Below, piece after piece: positions 8,259 through 16,416 of a stretch of DNA of 64,000 nucleotides. The stretch is from Coriobacteriales bacterium OH1046 (GTDB lineage: Bacteria > Actinomycetota > Coriobacteriia > Coriobacteriales > Atopobiaceae). The notes under the pieces were generated by a model. That model was given only the letters and a program-made list of their open reading frames with translations, was not told the DNA's origin and made no database searches. The stretch is from positions 186,001 to 250,000 of the forward strand of contig RQYE01000005.1 of the NCBI GenBank assembly GCA_004010535.1, written 5' to 3'. Within the stretch, counting starts at the first letter, position 1. Every line of letters begins with the position of its first letter. Made by a program: the position numbers and the translations under genes.

Positions 8259-8305
8259 CTACAACAAGTTGTGATTTTATAGTTTCAAACCACAATATCT
8301 TGTGG
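8259..8305 (+). promoter_or_regulatory. Paired NrdR boxes upstream of nrdD
   Basis: Two 16-base palindromes, CTACAACAAGTTGTGA (8259-8274) and CCACAATATCTTGTGG (8290-8305), have centres 31 bases apart. That is the size and helical phasing known for NrdR boxes (consensus ACACWATATATWGTGT). The second box lies 47 bases before the nrdD start. NrdR represses ribonucleotide reductase genes when dATP/ATP is high. The nrdR gene itself is not in the window. Confidence 0.85.
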
Positions 8306-8352
8306 CATAGTTGACAGCGTTTAAACGCAGCCGTTCCACGAGAGGGCACCGC

Positions 8353-10575
8353 ATGAAGATCATCAAACGCAACGGATCCGAGGTCTCCTTCGACACCGCC
8401 AAGATCGAGAACGCCATCCGCGCCGCCAACAACGAGGTAGGCGAGGAACAGCGCCTGTCCGAGCGCGAGATCACGTTCGCCTCCCTCGTCGTCACCGACC
8501 AGTGCGAGGTCGCCGGGCATACCGTCACGGTCGAGGAAGTCCAGGATATGGTCGAGAACCAGCTCATGAGGCTCGACCGCTTCGAGGTGGCCCGCAAATA
8601 CATCATCTACCGCTACCTGCAGAACCAGAGACGCCGCAAGAATACCACCGATGACAAGATCCTCTCCCTCATCGAGGCCAACAACGAGGAGGTCAAGCAG
8701 GAGAATTCCAACAAGAACCCCACCGTGGTCTCGGTGCAGCGCGACTACATGGCCGGCGAGGTCTCCAAGGACCTCGCCATGCGCGCCCTCTTGCCCGCCG
8801 ATATCGTCGAGGCCCACAACGAGGGCATCATCCACTTCCACGATGCCGACTACTATGCGCAGCATATGCACAACTGCGATCTCGTCAACCTTGAGGACAT
8901 GCTGCAGAACGGCACGGTCATCTCCGGCACGCTCATCGAACGTCCGCACAGCTTCTCCACCGCCTGCAACATCGCAACGCAGATCATCGCCCAAGTGGCC
9001 AGCTGCCAATACGGCGGCCAGTCCATCTCGCTCACGCACCTCGCGCCCTTCGTGGACGTCTCCCGCAAGAAGATCCGCCGCTCGGTCTACGCCGAGCTCG
9101 AGGCGACCGGCCTCGACGCCACCTCTCAGCAGATCGAGACCATGGTCGAGAAGCGGCTGCGCGAGGAGATCGCCCGCGGCGTCCAAACCATCCAATACCA
9201 GGTCGTCACCCTCATGACCACCAACGGCCAGGCACCGTTCATCACCGTGTTCATGTATCTCAACGAGGCCCGCAGCGAGACTGAGAAGAAGGACCTCGCC
9301 ATCATCATCGAGGAGATGCTCAAACAGCGCTACCAGGGCGTCAAGAACGAGGAGGGGGTCTGGATCACACCGGCGTTCCCCAAGCTCATCTACGTGCTCG
9401 AGCCCGACAACCTGACCGAGGGCACCCCCTATTTCTACCTCACCAAGATGGCCGCGAAATGCACTGCGAGGCGCATGGTGCCCGACTACATCTCCGAGAA
9501 GAAGATGCGGGAGTACAAGCTCTCGGCCGGCGAGACCGCAGGCAACGGCGATACCTACACCTGCATGGGCTGCCGCTCCTTCCTCACGCCCGACCGCAGC
9601 GGCAACGGTTACGGCAACGTGGCCAACGCCGGCAACTATGAGCCGGACAGGCCCAAGTACTATGGTCGCTTCAACCAAGGTGTCGTCACCCTCAACCTTC
9701 CCGACGTGGCTCTCGCCTCCGGTCGCGATGTCGAGAGGTTCTGGAAGATCTTCGATGAGCGCCTCGAGCTCTGCCACCGTGCCCTGCGCTGCCGCCACGA
9801 GCGCCTCAAGGGCACCCTGTCCGACGCCGCGCCCATCCTCTGGCAGTACGGCGCGCTCGCCCGCCTCGAGAAGGGCGAGAAGATCGACAAGCTTCTCTAC
9901 GGCGGGTACTCCACCATCAGCCTGGGCTATGCCGGCCTTTACGAGTGCGTCAGGTACATGACCGGCTACAGCCACACCGATCCGCAGGCCACCGAGTTCG
10001 CGCTCGCCGTCATGCAGCATATGAACGACGCCTGCACCGCATGGAAGCTCGCCGAGGATATCGACTACTCCGTCTACGGCACGCCCATCGAATCGGTCAC
10101 CTACAAGTTCGCCAAGGCCCTCCAGAGGCGCTACGGCATCGTGGCCGGCGTCACCGACCACGGCTATATCACCAACAGCTACCACGTCCACGTGGCCGAG
10201 CAGATCGACGCCTTCACCAAGCTCAGGTTCGAGTCCGAGTTCCAGCGCCTCTCCCCCGGCGGGGCCATCTCCTACGTCGAGGTTCCCAACATGCAGGACA
10301 ACCTCGAGGCTGTCATCAACGTCATGCAATACATCTACGACAATATCATGTACGCCGAGCTCAACACCAAGAGCGATTACTGCCAGTGCTGCGGCTACGA
10401 CGGCGAGATCCGCATCGTGGAGGATGACGGCAAGCTCGTGTGGGAGTGCCCCAACTGCGGCAACCGCGACCAAGCTAAAATGAACGTTGCACGCCGTACC
10501 TGCGGCTACATCGGCACCCAGTTCTGGAACCAGGGCCGCACGGAGGAGATCAGGGACCGGGTCCTGCACCTGTAA
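8353..10575 (+). CDS. nrdD: Anaerobic ribonucleoside-triphosphate reductase (class III)
   Basis: This 740-residue glycyl-radical enzyme reduces NTPs to dNTPs without oxygen. An N-terminal ATP-cone (about residues 1-95, MKIIKRNGSEVSFDTAKI) gives allosteric control. A zinc site follows near the C-terminus (CQCCGYDGEI, CPNCGN), then the radical loop RRTCGYIGTQFWNQGR with the radical Gly about 20 residues from the end. ATG 8353 matches the family start; the ORF begins 14 codons earlier without support. It is controlled by the NrdR boxes and followed by its activase nrdG. Confidence 0.97.
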   Translation: MKIIKRNGSEVSFDTAKIENAIRAANNEVGEEQRLSEREITFASLVVTDQCEVAGHTVTVEEVQDMVENQLMRLDRFEVARKYIIYRYLQNQRRRKNTTDDKILSLIEANNEEVKQENSNKNPTVVSVQRDYMAGEVSKDLAMRALLPADIVEAHNEGIIHFHDADYYAQHMHNCDLVNLEDMLQNGTVISGTLIERPHSFSTACNIATQIIAQVASCQYGGQSISLTHLAPFVDVSRKKIRRSVYAELEATGLDATSQQIETMVEKRLREEIARGVQTIQYQVVTLMTTNGQAPFITVFMYLNEARSETEKKDLAIIIEEMLKQRYQGVKNEEGVWITPAFPKLIYVLEPDNLTEGTPYFYLTKMAAKCTARRMVPDYISEKKMREYKLSAGETAGNGDTYTCMGCRSFLTPDRSGNGYGNVANAGNYEPDRPKYYGRFNQGVVTLNLPDVALASGRDVERFWKIFDERLELCHRALRCRHERLKGTLSDAAPILWQYGALARLEKGEKIDKLLYGGYSTISLGYAGLYECVRYMTGYSHTDPQATEFALAVMQHMNDACTAWKLAEDIDYSVYGTPIESVTYKFAKALQRRYGIVAGVTDHGYITNSYHVHVAEQIDAFTKLRFESEFQRLSPGGAISYVEVPNMQDNLEAVINVMQYIYDNIMYAELNTKSDYCQCCGYDGEIRIVEDDGKLVWECPNCGNRDQAKMNVARRTCGYIGTQFWNQGRTEEIRDRVLHL

Positions 10576-10576
10576 A

Positions 10577-10645
10577 CGTGACGGGGGGACAGGTCATTTG
10601 TCACGCTTCCTGCAAGCGTGACAAATGACCTGTCCCCCCGTCACG
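10577..10645. repeat. REP-like palindrome between nrdD and nrdG
   Basis: This perfect inverted repeat has 32-nt arms (10577-10608 and 10614-10645) around a 5-nt loop. The arms contain GACAGGTCATTTGTCACGC. It begins one base after the nrdD stop codon, so it will form a very stable RNA hairpin between nrdD and nrdG. It is a copy of the repeat at 29254-29319 and the half copy at 5609-5638. Confidence 0.85.
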
Positions 10646-10681
10646 CTTGTCCTCCGTCACGACGATTCGAGGTTGGAACTA

Positions 10682-11236
10682 TTGAACTACGCGGAGATAA
10701 AATACTGCGACATCGCCAACGGCGTGGGCGTGAGGACGACGCTCTTCGTCTCAGGTTGCCGTCATCGCTGCCGCAACTGCTTCAATGAGCCTGCCTGGGC
10801 ATTCGATGCGGGCACGCTCTTCTCGGCAGAGGTCGAGGACGAGCTCATCGAGAGCCTACGCCCTACCTATGTCACGGGCCTCTCGGTGCTCGGCGGCGAG
10901 CCCATGGAGCCCGAGAACCAGCGCGCGCTCGTGGGCTTTCTCGAGAGGGCGAGGGCGGAGTTCCCCTCCAAGGGCATCTGGATGTACACGGGCTTCACCT
11001 GGGAGGAGCTCCACGAGCCCTCCAACCGCTGCTGCACCGAGGATACCGCACGCATCCTCGAGACGCTCGACGTGCTGGTCGATGGCCGCTTCGTGCAGGA
11101 GCTCTACGACATCTCGCTGCGTTTCCGCGGCTCGGGCAACCAGCGCCTCATCGACGTGCCCGCCACGCTTGCCACAGGAGAGGTGATGCTCTGGCACGAT
11201 GACCCCGTCTTCGAGTCGCACTCGATGGACGGCTAG
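10682..11236 (+). CDS. nrdG: Anaerobic ribonucleotide reductase activating protein (radical SAM)
   Basis: This radical-SAM activase of about 184 residues generates the glycyl radical on NrdD. The 4Fe-4S motif is CRHRCRNC (CX3CX2C) near residue 27, followed by LGGEPMEPEN. The tracked start ATG 10625 lies inside the REP palindrome. NrdG proteins begin NYAEIKYCDIANG, so I choose TTG 10682, which has GAGG about 10 bases upstream. The hairpin between the genes may lower nrdG expression relative to nrdD. The stop overlaps a WG-repeat remnant on the other strand. Confidence 0.93.
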   Translation: MNYAEIKYCDIANGVGVRTTLFVSGCRHRCRNCFNEPAWAFDAGTLFSAEVEDELIESLRPTYVTGLSVLGGEPMEPENQRALVGFLERARAEFPSKGIWMYTGFTWEELHEPSNRCCTEDTARILETLDVLVDGRFVQELYDISLRFRGSGNQRLIDVPATLATGEVMLWHDDPVFESHSMDG

Positions 11237-11570
11237 GAGCCGAGCGTCTTCCGGCTACCTTCGGACCTCTTCCCTAGCGCGGGGGCCAAACCGTTTGAGG
11301 TAAAATTGCCGCAGCGCGTGAACTGCGGCTCGATAGCCCAGCTCCCGTCATAGGAGAGATATCCATAGGTGCCCGAGTCGTCCTTCGCTGCGGCGGGCAT
11401 GGTCGTCGCGTCATACCGATGAAGATCCCGGAGTCGGCTCGGATCACCAGGTTCCCCGTGGTATCGATCATGCCGGGCAAAGACCGGTTGCCGTGCGACG
11501 AGACCACGGCGCGACCCGTCGCGTCAAACGAGCGCACGTCGTGAAACTCCCCGTACCGTCTCCCGTCACA
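11233..11570 (-). pseudogene. WG-repeat protein remnant (frameshifted fragment)
   Basis: On the minus strand one frame reads RYGEFHDVRSFDATGRAV, then MIDTTGNLVIRADSGIF. The next frame continues YGYLSYDGSWAIEPQF and SNGLAPAL. Both look like WG repeats (beta-rich repeats of about 40 residues). A single missing T at the TT near 11417 would join the frames as IFHRYDATTMP. There is no start codon context. The fragment begins right at the degV stop and its own stop overlaps the nrdG stop, so it is the 3' relic of a larger gene. Confidence 0.6.
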
Positions 11571-12458
11571 TCAGGATCTCGCATCGCCCCAGAAGAAGAG
11601 CGCGACGGTGCCCGGCCCGGTGTGGCTGCCGATGGTGGTCCCGATATCGTTTATCTCGACACGGCCATCGAGCTTGGGAAACTCCGCCTCAACCATGCGT
11701 GCGACCTCCAGGGCATCCGGCATGCAGGCGGAATGGCAGAGATAGCACTTCCCCGAGTAGGCATCCCCATCGCGCGCACGCGCGTGCATCGTATCGACCA
11801 TCACGCGCATGGTCCGCTTCTTGGAACGGATCTTCTTGACGGGCTCGAGCCTCCCCGCGCCATCCACATCGAGCAGGGGGCAGATGTTGAGTGCGGTGCC
11901 GACGAGCCCCGCCGCCTTGGATATCCTCCCTCCCCTGACATAGTAGGAGAGATCGGTGGAGAAGAACCAGTGGTTGAGCATGAGGCGGTTCTCCTCGAGC
12001 CACGAAACCGCCTCGTCGAGCTCCGCTCCCCTATCGCGCACGGTCGCCAGCTCGTCCATGAGGAGCCCGTACCCGGAAGACGCCGCGAGCGAATCCACCA
12101 CGCGCACCGTACGTCCCGGATGCTTCGCCATCACCTCGTGCGCGGCGACGAGGGCGGAGTTGATCTCCCCCGATATGCCCGACGAGAGCGACACATGCAA
12201 TATGTCGCATCCCCGCTCCTGGATGAGGCGCTCGAAATGCTCCTCGAGATCGCCGGCAGTGACCTGCGAGGTCTTCGTCTCCGCACCCGCCGCCATCATC
12301 TCGTAGAACGCGGGGATGCTCGGCGCATCGGGAGCCCCATCGCGGTACTGGCGGCCGTCGATCTCGAAATAGAAGGGTGCCACATGGAGGTCTCGCCGGG
12401 CATAGTGGTCTGCCGAAAGGTCGGCGGTCGAGGTGCAGCTCAAAACATAGTCGGACAT
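11571..12458 (-). CDS. DegV family fatty-acid-binding protein
   Basis: This DegV-family protein has about 295 residues. DegV/FakB proteins bind a fatty acid and present it to the kinase FakA. The sequence begins MSDYVLSCTSTADLSADHY, with the family motif TSQVTAGDLEEHF and the lipid-binding loop VSLSSGISGEINSA. HTGPGTVALFFWG at the end is also typical. I use ATG 12458, which has a GGGAGTG ribosome site; the track extends 69 codons upstream into non-homologous sequence. The 213 bases between this gene and the GH2 gene hold nothing recognisable. Confidence 0.9.
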   Translation of the reverse strand: MSDYVLSCTSTADLSADHYARRDLHVAPFYFEIDGRQYRDGAPDAPSIPAFYEMMAAGAETKTSQVTAGDLEEHFERLIQERGCDILHVSLSSGISGEINSALVAAHEVMAKHPGRTVRVVDSLAASSGYGLLMDELATVRDRGAELDEAVSWLEENRLMLNHWFFSTDLSYYVRGGRISKAAGLVGTALNICPLLDVDGAGRLEPVKKIRSKKRTMRVMVDTMHARARDGDAYSGKCYLCHSACMPDALEVARMVEAEFPKLDGRVEINDIGTTIGSHTGPGTVALFFWGDARS

Positions 12459-12671
12459 GGGTATCACTCCCATCGTAGCCCTTCGCCGCTGCAAGGCCGA
12501 AAACTCGGATCCCGTACGGATCGCCGCCGATGGAAACGGGGACGGACGTACGCCGGACACCGAGGTCCGCCCTATCATCCGAGGAGATCCTGCTGCTGTC
12601 AAACATGATAATCTTTCTCGGGCACGATAGGGAACAGCGCTCTGCCATCCGTCCCGCATCTGCATCCCCCA

Positions 12672-15041
12672 TCACAGCGCCAGCTCGGCAGAGAGCCCTG
12701 AACTCGCCGTAGCCCTCACGGCACAGGAACCAGGGTCGCCCACGCGCACCACGGCGAGCGCACGACCGTAGCGCGTGGGGTAGGTACCGCCCAAGAAGCT
12801 CTGCCCGCTCTTCTGCGCGGCACTGCCGAAGGCGAGGAGCTCCCCGCCCTCGACCATGACCGAAACGAGGCGATCGGCATTGCCCTCGGGCACGCCCCCG
12901 CGACCGAGCACCACATCGATGAAAACGATATCGCCCGCGCTCGGTGCACCCGCTCCCTCCCGGGCAAGGAAGAGGCCGAGCGGCCCCTCTGCCGTGGCAA
13001 GTTCCGCGCGCGCGAGTTCCGTGCCATCGGATGCGCAGGCATGCGCCGTAAGCGTGCCCGGCTTATAACGCACCGGGAAGTCCGCATGACAGCCGCGCGT
13101 CCGCTTGGTCCAGATATGCCTGCCGTCCTGGTAGAGCTTGACGATGGGTGAGCGCGTGTAGACCTCGACCGTGGTCTTGGCACCCTCGCATCCGAGCCAC
13201 GTCCAGCTCGGAACCGAATTCGTGCCGCGCCACGGCCCCTTCACGGGTCGCGGCAGATTGCAGGGGCGCACATAGATGAGCGGCCGCTCCCCTGCCGCAG
13301 GAGCATCCCACACGACGGCGGCCATCGCGGCCTCGCCGTTCGGATTGCCGATAAGATCGAGCGCACCCGTATCGGCGCAGACCCACGGGTAGGGCTTGTT
13401 CACGGGCTCGGGGTCGGCCGACCACCCTGCAAGGCTCACCTCGCCGAGATAGTCCCAAGCGCTCCACATGAAATCGCCGAGGATCCGGCCATGCTTCTCC
13501 ACGGCGCGCCAATTCTCGGCAAGGTCGTAGCACATGGTCTCGGAACCGAAGATCAGCCGTTTGGGATGGCGGCGCAGATCCATCGCATAGCGGTTCGTGG
13601 CGTAGTTGTATCCCACGATGTCGAGCTGCCTGAAATACGGCTCGCACACGGCACCCACCTGGGGGAGCAACGCGATCGCGTTCATGATCTCGCCCATCTT
13701 GGCCACATAGGTGTTGAAGAGCAGGCTGCCCGTGGGGGCCACGGCATCGCCCGTCTGCTGCGGGGAGCTGGCATTGCCGCCGACCTCGCCCTCGCCGTTG
13801 AAGACGCCGATGCCGAGCGAGGTCGAGAAGAGTATGGTAGGGTTGACGCCCGCCGTCACCGGGCGCGTGGGATCGAGCGCATGCAGGATGGATGCAAGAC
13901 GCCCCGCGCACGCCACGCCGCGCTCGGCGGCGGGCTCGGTGTTCTCGTTGCCGATGGAGTACATGATGACGCAGGGATGGTTCGCGTCCTTGGCCACCAT
14001 CGCGGAAAGATCCGCCTCGTGGCAGGCCTCGAAGTCGCTTGCGTAGTCATAGGGGTTCTTGTGGTCGAACCACATGTCGCTGAACTCGTCCACCACATAC
14101 ATGCCCAGCTCATCGCAGGCGTCGAGCATGCTTTTGGAGAGCGGGTTGTGTGCGGAGCGGATCGCATTGAAGCCCCACGCCTTGAGGCGGGCAACCTTGC
14201 GAAAGCTCGCCGCACGCAGATCGGCTGCGCCGAGGATGCCGTTGTCGTGGTGCACGCAGCCTCCGCGGAGCTTGATGCTCTCGCCGTTCACGAAAAAGCC
14301 CTCCGGCCCCCATGCGAGGCTCCGTATACCGAAGCGGGCATCCCGTTCGTCGCATATCACGCCATCGACGGCAAGCGATACGTGCGCTTCGCAGAGATCC
14401 GGCTCCTCGGCCGACCAAAGCGCCGCTCCAGGCAGATCGAGCGTGACATCGATACCGCCGCCACACGCGACCAGAGCGCCCGCGCTGCGGATCTCAACCT
14501 GCACGTCACCCGCATCTACCTGCGTCTCCACACGCACGCATGGAGGATCCGCCGAGATGGTCGTCACGCGCACGCCATCGAGCCCGATGTGGTGCTCGGG
14601 TAGCACGTGGAGCCACACCGGCCGGTAGATACCCGATCCGGAATACCAGCGTGAATTGGGCTGCGCCGCATTGTCGGCGATCACGGCAACCCGATAGATC
14701 TCGCCGGCATGCGCACACGTGGAAAGCTCGACGTAAAAGCCCGTATAGCCGTTCGCATGGAAGGCTGCCTCATGCCCGTCGAGGAGCACGCGGGCATTGC
14801 GGTAGACGCCCTCGAATTCGAGCACGAGCGTCCGCCCCTCCCATGCGGGCAAGATCTCTACCGCGCGCTCGTAGCGGTAGATGCCGCCTGGGAAGTACGC
14901 CCCCGCGCTGCCGGTGGCGGCATCCGCCGAGCGCGGCTCGGACAGCATGGCATCATGCGGCACACGCACGGTTTCAGGCACGCCCGCGCCCTCGGCGTTT
15001 CTCCAGAAGCGCCAGCCCTCATCCAGCTCGAAGCTCTCCAT
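12672..15041 (-). CDS. Glycoside hydrolase family 2 (beta-galactosidase-like)
   Basis: This cytoplasmic GH2 enzyme has 789 residues and no signal peptide. It has an N-terminal sugar-binding domain (FELDEGWRFWRN, VRVPHDAMLSEPR), an Ig-like middle domain, and a TIM barrel with the acid/base motif MYSIGNENTE and the nucleophile motif FGSETMCYD. The C-terminal 200 residues include an Ig-like/DUF4982-type region (LYQDGRHIWTK). Beta-galactosidase is the commonest activity of such proteins, but beta-glucuronidase or beta-mannosidase are not excluded. It follows mgtC by 31 bases on the same strand. Confidence 0.88.
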   Translation of the reverse strand: MESFELDEGWRFWRNAEGAGVPETVRVPHDAMLSEPRSADAATGSAGAYFPGGIYRYERAVEILPAWEGRTLVLEFEGVYRNARVLLDGHEAAFHANGYTGFYVELSTCAHAGEIYRVAVIADNAAQPNSRWYSGSGIYRPVWLHVLPEHHIGLDGVRVTTISADPPCVRVETQVDAGDVQVEIRSAGALVACGGGIDVTLDLPGAALWSAEEPDLCEAHVSLAVDGVICDERDARFGIRSLAWGPEGFFVNGESIKLRGGCVHHDNGILGAADLRAASFRKVARLKAWGFNAIRSAHNPLSKSMLDACDELGMYVVDEFSDMWFDHKNPYDYASDFEACHEADLSAMVAKDANHPCVIMYSIGNENTEPAAERGVACAGRLASILHALDPTRPVTAGVNPTILFSTSLGIGVFNGEGEVGGNASSPQQTGDAVAPTGSLLFNTYVAKMGEIMNAIALLPQVGAVCEPYFRQLDIVGYNYATNRYAMDLRRHPKRLIFGSETMCYDLAENWRAVEKHGRILGDFMWSAWDYLGEVSLAGWSADPEPVNKPYPWVCADTGALDLIGNPNGEAAMAAVVWDAPAAGERPLIYVRPCNLPRPVKGPWRGTNSVPSWTWLGCEGAKTTVEVYTRSPIVKLYQDGRHIWTKRTRGCHADFPVRYKPGTLTAHACASDGTELARAELATAEGPLGLFLAREGAGAPSAGDIVFIDVVLGRGGVPEGNADRLVSVMVEGGELLAFGSAAQKSGQSFLGGTYPTRYGRALAVVRVGDPGSCAVRATASSGLSAELAL

Positions 15042-15072
15042 CGTCCACCCTCCCGTTGGAAGCCTGCAGAAC

Positions 15073-15774
15073 CTACGCTATCTCGAAATAGCTGATGCCG
15101 TCGGCATCTTTGAGCTCCTTGAGGTACTCCTTCTTCCGCTGGTAGCTATCGAGCTCGACGCTCACCGTGGCCACAGGCCCCTCGCCTGCGATAGGGCTGT
15201 CCTGCAGCACGAAATCGGTGTACGCTATGCCCTGCTCATCGAGGATATGCGTGAATTCGCGGGCGCTCTCGACGTCTGCGAACTCGATATACAGGTCGAA
15301 GGCCCGCGCATGGCGCCTCAGGCGCCGGTCGAGCGGGGTGAGGTTGTGCAGGATGATGAAAGCGGCCAGCATGGCCACGATCGTACCCCCGATGAAGCCG
15401 CACCCTATGGCCAGGCCGATGCAGGCGCAGGTCCAGAGCCCGGCGGCGGTGGTAAGACCGTGGACCTTGTTGCGGTCGCCCACGATGATGGTGCCGGCAC
15501 CGAGGAAACCCACGCCGCTCACCACGCCGGCACCGAGGCGGAAGACGTCGCCGCCGGCCTCGGGGAAGCGTATGGCGACGTATTGGCTGGTGACCATCGT
15601 GAGCGCCGAGCCCACGCATACCATGGCGTGCGTGCGCACGCCCGCGCCCTTGTTCTTGTCCCGGCGGTCGATGCCGAGCAGGGTACCCGCGAGGATGGCG
15701 ATGAGCATCCTCGCGAGGATCGAGCCGAACGACAGGTCGGAAATCCAGAATTCGAACTGTTCCCATAACTGCAT
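15073..15774 (-). CDS. MgtC/SapB family membrane protein
   Basis: This integral membrane protein of about 233 residues has four or more hydrophobic segments in the first 150 residues. The family signature is MLIAILAGTLLGIDRRDKNK and ...VGFLGAGTIIVGD (Arg-Gly-Ala-rich loop). A soluble ACT-like tail follows (VATVSVELDSYQRKKEY). MgtC/SapB proteins are linked to magnesium homeostasis and, in pathogens, inhibition of F-ATPase; the role here is unknown. ATG 15774 has an AGAGG ribosome site; the track uses a GTG six codons earlier. Confidence 0.88.
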   Translation of the reverse strand: MQLWEQFEFWISDLSFGSILARMLIAILAGTLLGIDRRDKNKGAGVRTHAMVCVGSALTMVTSQYVAIRFPEAGGDVFRLGAGVVSGVGFLGAGTIIVGDRNKVHGLTTAAGLWTCACIGLAIGCGFIGGTIVAMLAAFIILHNLTPLDRRLRRHARAFDLYIEFADVESAREFTHILDEQGIAYTDFVLQDSPIAGEGPVATVSVELDSYQRKKEYLKELKDADGISYFEIA

Positions 15775-16067
15775 GATGTGATGCCTCTTCACAGATATAT
15801 GCTGCGACCTTCATTGCCCCCAATTGTACGAGACGGACACGCCGCCGGCCACCTCCTTTCTGGCGAGGGCGCGGCTGCACTCCGTTCCCGATGGGATAAC
15901 CGCCGATATATTTTTCCGAGCGCGCGGAGGCATGCGGATCGATAGGCGATCATGAGCCGCAGCAGCAGGGTCGGGCGTGGACATAGGGCGGGGCGCCCGC
16001 GCCGGGCAGCCCGGAAATGCCCCTCGGGGCGTGCCGCCGGCCCCATGGACCGCCGGGGAACAGGGTG

Positions 16068-16212
16068 CCCATGAGCAATTCGGAGTTGTAGGAAGATTCG
16101 ACGGGGTGGCCTTGCCCGCGCCTCCGCGCCAACTGGGCTTTTGCAGGTGCTGAAGAGCCTTTTGGACGGTGTCCGCGCCCGAATCTTCCTACAACTCCGA
16201 ATTGCTCATGGG
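16068..16212. repeat. Long inverted-repeat element 2 (perfect 33-nt arms, 79-nt spacer)
   Basis: The left arm (16068-16100) and right arm (16180-16212) are perfect complements over 33 nt. They enclose 79 nt, exactly the spacer length of element 1 at 5430-5586. GAAGAGCCTTT occupies spacer positions 52-62, matching GAAGAGCGTTT at 52-62 in element 1. Positions 43-62 agree at 16 of 20 sites without gaps. The arms differ from element 1 apart from loosely related outer ends. It lies in the 640-base gap between mgtC and the amidohydrolase gene, where no gene is recognisable. Confidence 0.75.
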
Positions 16213-16365
16213 TACGGGAGGGGGCGATCCAAACCGGCCCGTGGACGGCGGTCGGGACTCGGCCCGCACGCCTCCCCACGCTCGGATGCGTCTTTTGGCG
16301 CATATCAGCGCGGCTGACATGGATACATCGCTCCTGCTGATCGGCCTTCGGCATATTACCGGATG

Positions 16366-16402
16366 AGAGGGGTCTCCGCAGCATATCCGCAGAGGCCCCT
16401 CT
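16366..16402 (-). terminator. Hairpin after the amidohydrolase gene
   Basis: AGAGGGGTCTCCGC and CGCAGAGGCCCCTCT form a near-perfect stem about 15 bases downstream of the amidohydrolase stop. There is only a weak T tract on the minus strand, so this could be a terminator or an mRNA-stabilising hairpin. Confidence 0.5.
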
Positions 16403-16416
16403 TGGCAAACCGGGGT

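Noticed and set aside
8047-10569. 840-codon minus-strand ORF
   Set aside because: It is antisense to nrdD, with no recognisable domain.
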